This document shows positions 63,395 to 64,000 of a DNA stretch of 64,000 nucleotides, one piece after another. The DNA comes from Coprococcus phoceensis (GTDB lineage Bacteria; Bacillota; Clostridia; Lachnospirales; Lachnospiraceae), in contig NZ_FNWC01000007.1 in assembly GCF_900104635.1 (NCBI RefSeq), forward strand, positions 2,331,421 to 2,395,420, given 5' to 3'. A program made the translations under genes and the position numbers. Position 1 is the stretch's first letter, and each line of letters opens with the position of its first letter. Under the pieces are notes generated by a model. The model saw only the letters and a list, made by a program, of their open reading frames with translations, was not told where the DNA came from and did no database searches.

Positions 63395-64000
63395 TCATCT
63401 GTGATTATCCACAACATTTTTTATGTATGCTATATCACTATCATTCAGTTGTATTTTACTATAAAGCTGTTCATCTATATTTCTGTTAAAATCTATAATT
63501 CCATTATTCAAAGAATAATCTTCTATATCAGGAACGAGCAAACCAAGTGATGTTAGTGCTTCATCAGTCATTAAAAATGCATATCTTACCACGTAACTTT
63601 TTGCATATTCATAGAAATTCTTAGCCTCTTCAAATGTCTTAAAGGATCGTAGTGCCACTCGTGATCTTCCATATGCGGAATAATTATCAATTATGGCTAT
63701 TTGGTTGTCTCTTTTTTGACCGCCTGCATTCGCACTAGAAACCACAACCTGAAATTCATCAATATATTCAGCATTCTGTTTGATTACACTTCTATCTGCC
63801 ACAAACCATTTTGCTCTGCCTGCTTTTCCTGCTTTATCATTAGTAAATAACTTTACTTCTTTTCTAACATCTATTTCTTCTCCATCAATATATTCCCTTA
63901 CTTTTGTTGGATTCTTTTCAACGAAATCACTTTCTATAGCAAATAACGATCGTGGCAAAATAGCATCATGCAAAAATTTGTAATTATTTTTTATAACAAA
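63395..64000 (-). CDS. C-terminal part of a restriction-modification partner gene, cut by the window edge
   Basis: The frame stays open to base 64000, so the true start is outside. A TTG at 63973 is only internal. The visible ~201 residues are alpha/beta with VREYIDGEEIDVRKEVKLFTNDKAGKAGRAKWFVADRSVI and a helical end. It overlaps the next gene (stop at 63395, ATG 63398), so the two are translationally coupled. Probably the recognition or C-terminal part of an Eco57I-type methylase that completes the GIY-YIG helicase system, but no catalytic motif lies in the visible part. Confidence 0.6.
   Translation of the reverse strand, partial: FVIKNNYKFLHDAILPRSLFAIESDFVEKNPTKVREYIDGEEIDVRKEVKLFTNDKAGKAGRAKWFVADRSVIKQNAEYIDEFQVVVSSANAGGQKRDNQIAIIDNYSAYGRSRVALRSFKTFEEAKNFYEYAKSYVVRYAFLMTDEALTSLGLLVPDIEDYSLNNGIIDFNRNIDEQLYSKIQLNDSDIAYIKNVVDNHR

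Overview
The window looks like chromosome from a strictly anaerobic Firmicute of the Lachnospiraceae type (Ruminococcus/Mediterraneibacter/Dorea-like). This is inferred from the gene families (Feo plus ferrosome genes, a flavodiiron-flavin reductase-rubredoxin fusion, hybrid cluster protein, DUF1275, Crp/Fnr-type HcpR), strong AGGAGG ribosome binding sites, and integrases and MOBP mobilisation genes typical of gut clostridia. No rRNA, tRNA or CRISPR array was seen. Both window edges cut a gene.

Layout. (1) 0-3.1 kb: two collinear pieces of one large TPR-rich protein, separated by a single in-frame TGA. The second piece resembles TPR-GreAB-C-PIN conflict proteins. (2) 3.6-5.3 kb: an IS4-type insertion sequence. 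(3) 5.3-11.8 kb: an iron region. It holds ferrosome-type genes (fezB-like P1B-ATPase, fezA-like DUF6110 protein, and a 26-residue membrane peptide missed by length cut-offs), a Fur-family regulator, the feoA-feoA-feoB-Cys-rich peptide operon, and a divergent DtxR-family regulator. Fur-like and DtxR-like operators lie in the promoters. (4) 11.8-26.2 kb: ordinary chromosome with a DUF1275 protein, MetE-like protein with a LysR regulator, PHP phosphoesterase, glycosyltransferase, a frameshifted gene, HD protein plus flavodiiron protein, an O-acetylation cluster (lipoprotein, MBOAT, DHHW-type partner) and an ABC transporter. (5) 26.6-33.2 kb: a decayed IS66 transposase, a GNAT enzyme, and an HcpR-like regulator with its ferredoxin-cupin-ferredoxin-hcp cluster. 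An IS splits hcp from its partners.

(6) About 34.1-53.3 kb: a mobilisable element of roughly 19 kb. It is bounded by matching 20-bp integrase arm-type repeats and carries an integrase, Xis-like and XRE regulators, a MOBP relaxase with its accessory protein, a candidate oriT and a striking array of about twelve stem-matched hairpins. Its cargo is antiviral: a Gabija-type gajA-gajB pair and a restriction-modification operon (C-protein-like regulator, two cytosine-5 methyltransferases, and a fused nuclease/N6-methylase-like protein). A second copy of the same IS sits between the two systems. A remnant of a different integrase abuts the left end, and a truncated HicB and another arm-type repeat abut the right end. 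(7) 53.6-64 kb: further defence-type genes. These are an AlbA_2 ATP-binding regulator, a Mokosh type I-like pair (Ser/Thr kinase-SF1 helicase fusion plus a partner in the position of the PLD nuclease), and a GIY-YIG/helicase/methylase-like restriction protein with a partner cut by the window end.

The most notable points are the ferrosome/Feo cluster with shared metal-responsive operators, the stacked defence island (Gabija, R-M, Mokosh-like, GIY-YIG helicase, and possibly TPR-GreAB-C-PIN), and the hairpin array in the mobilisation region. All family assignments come from reading motifs by eye; no database search was run.
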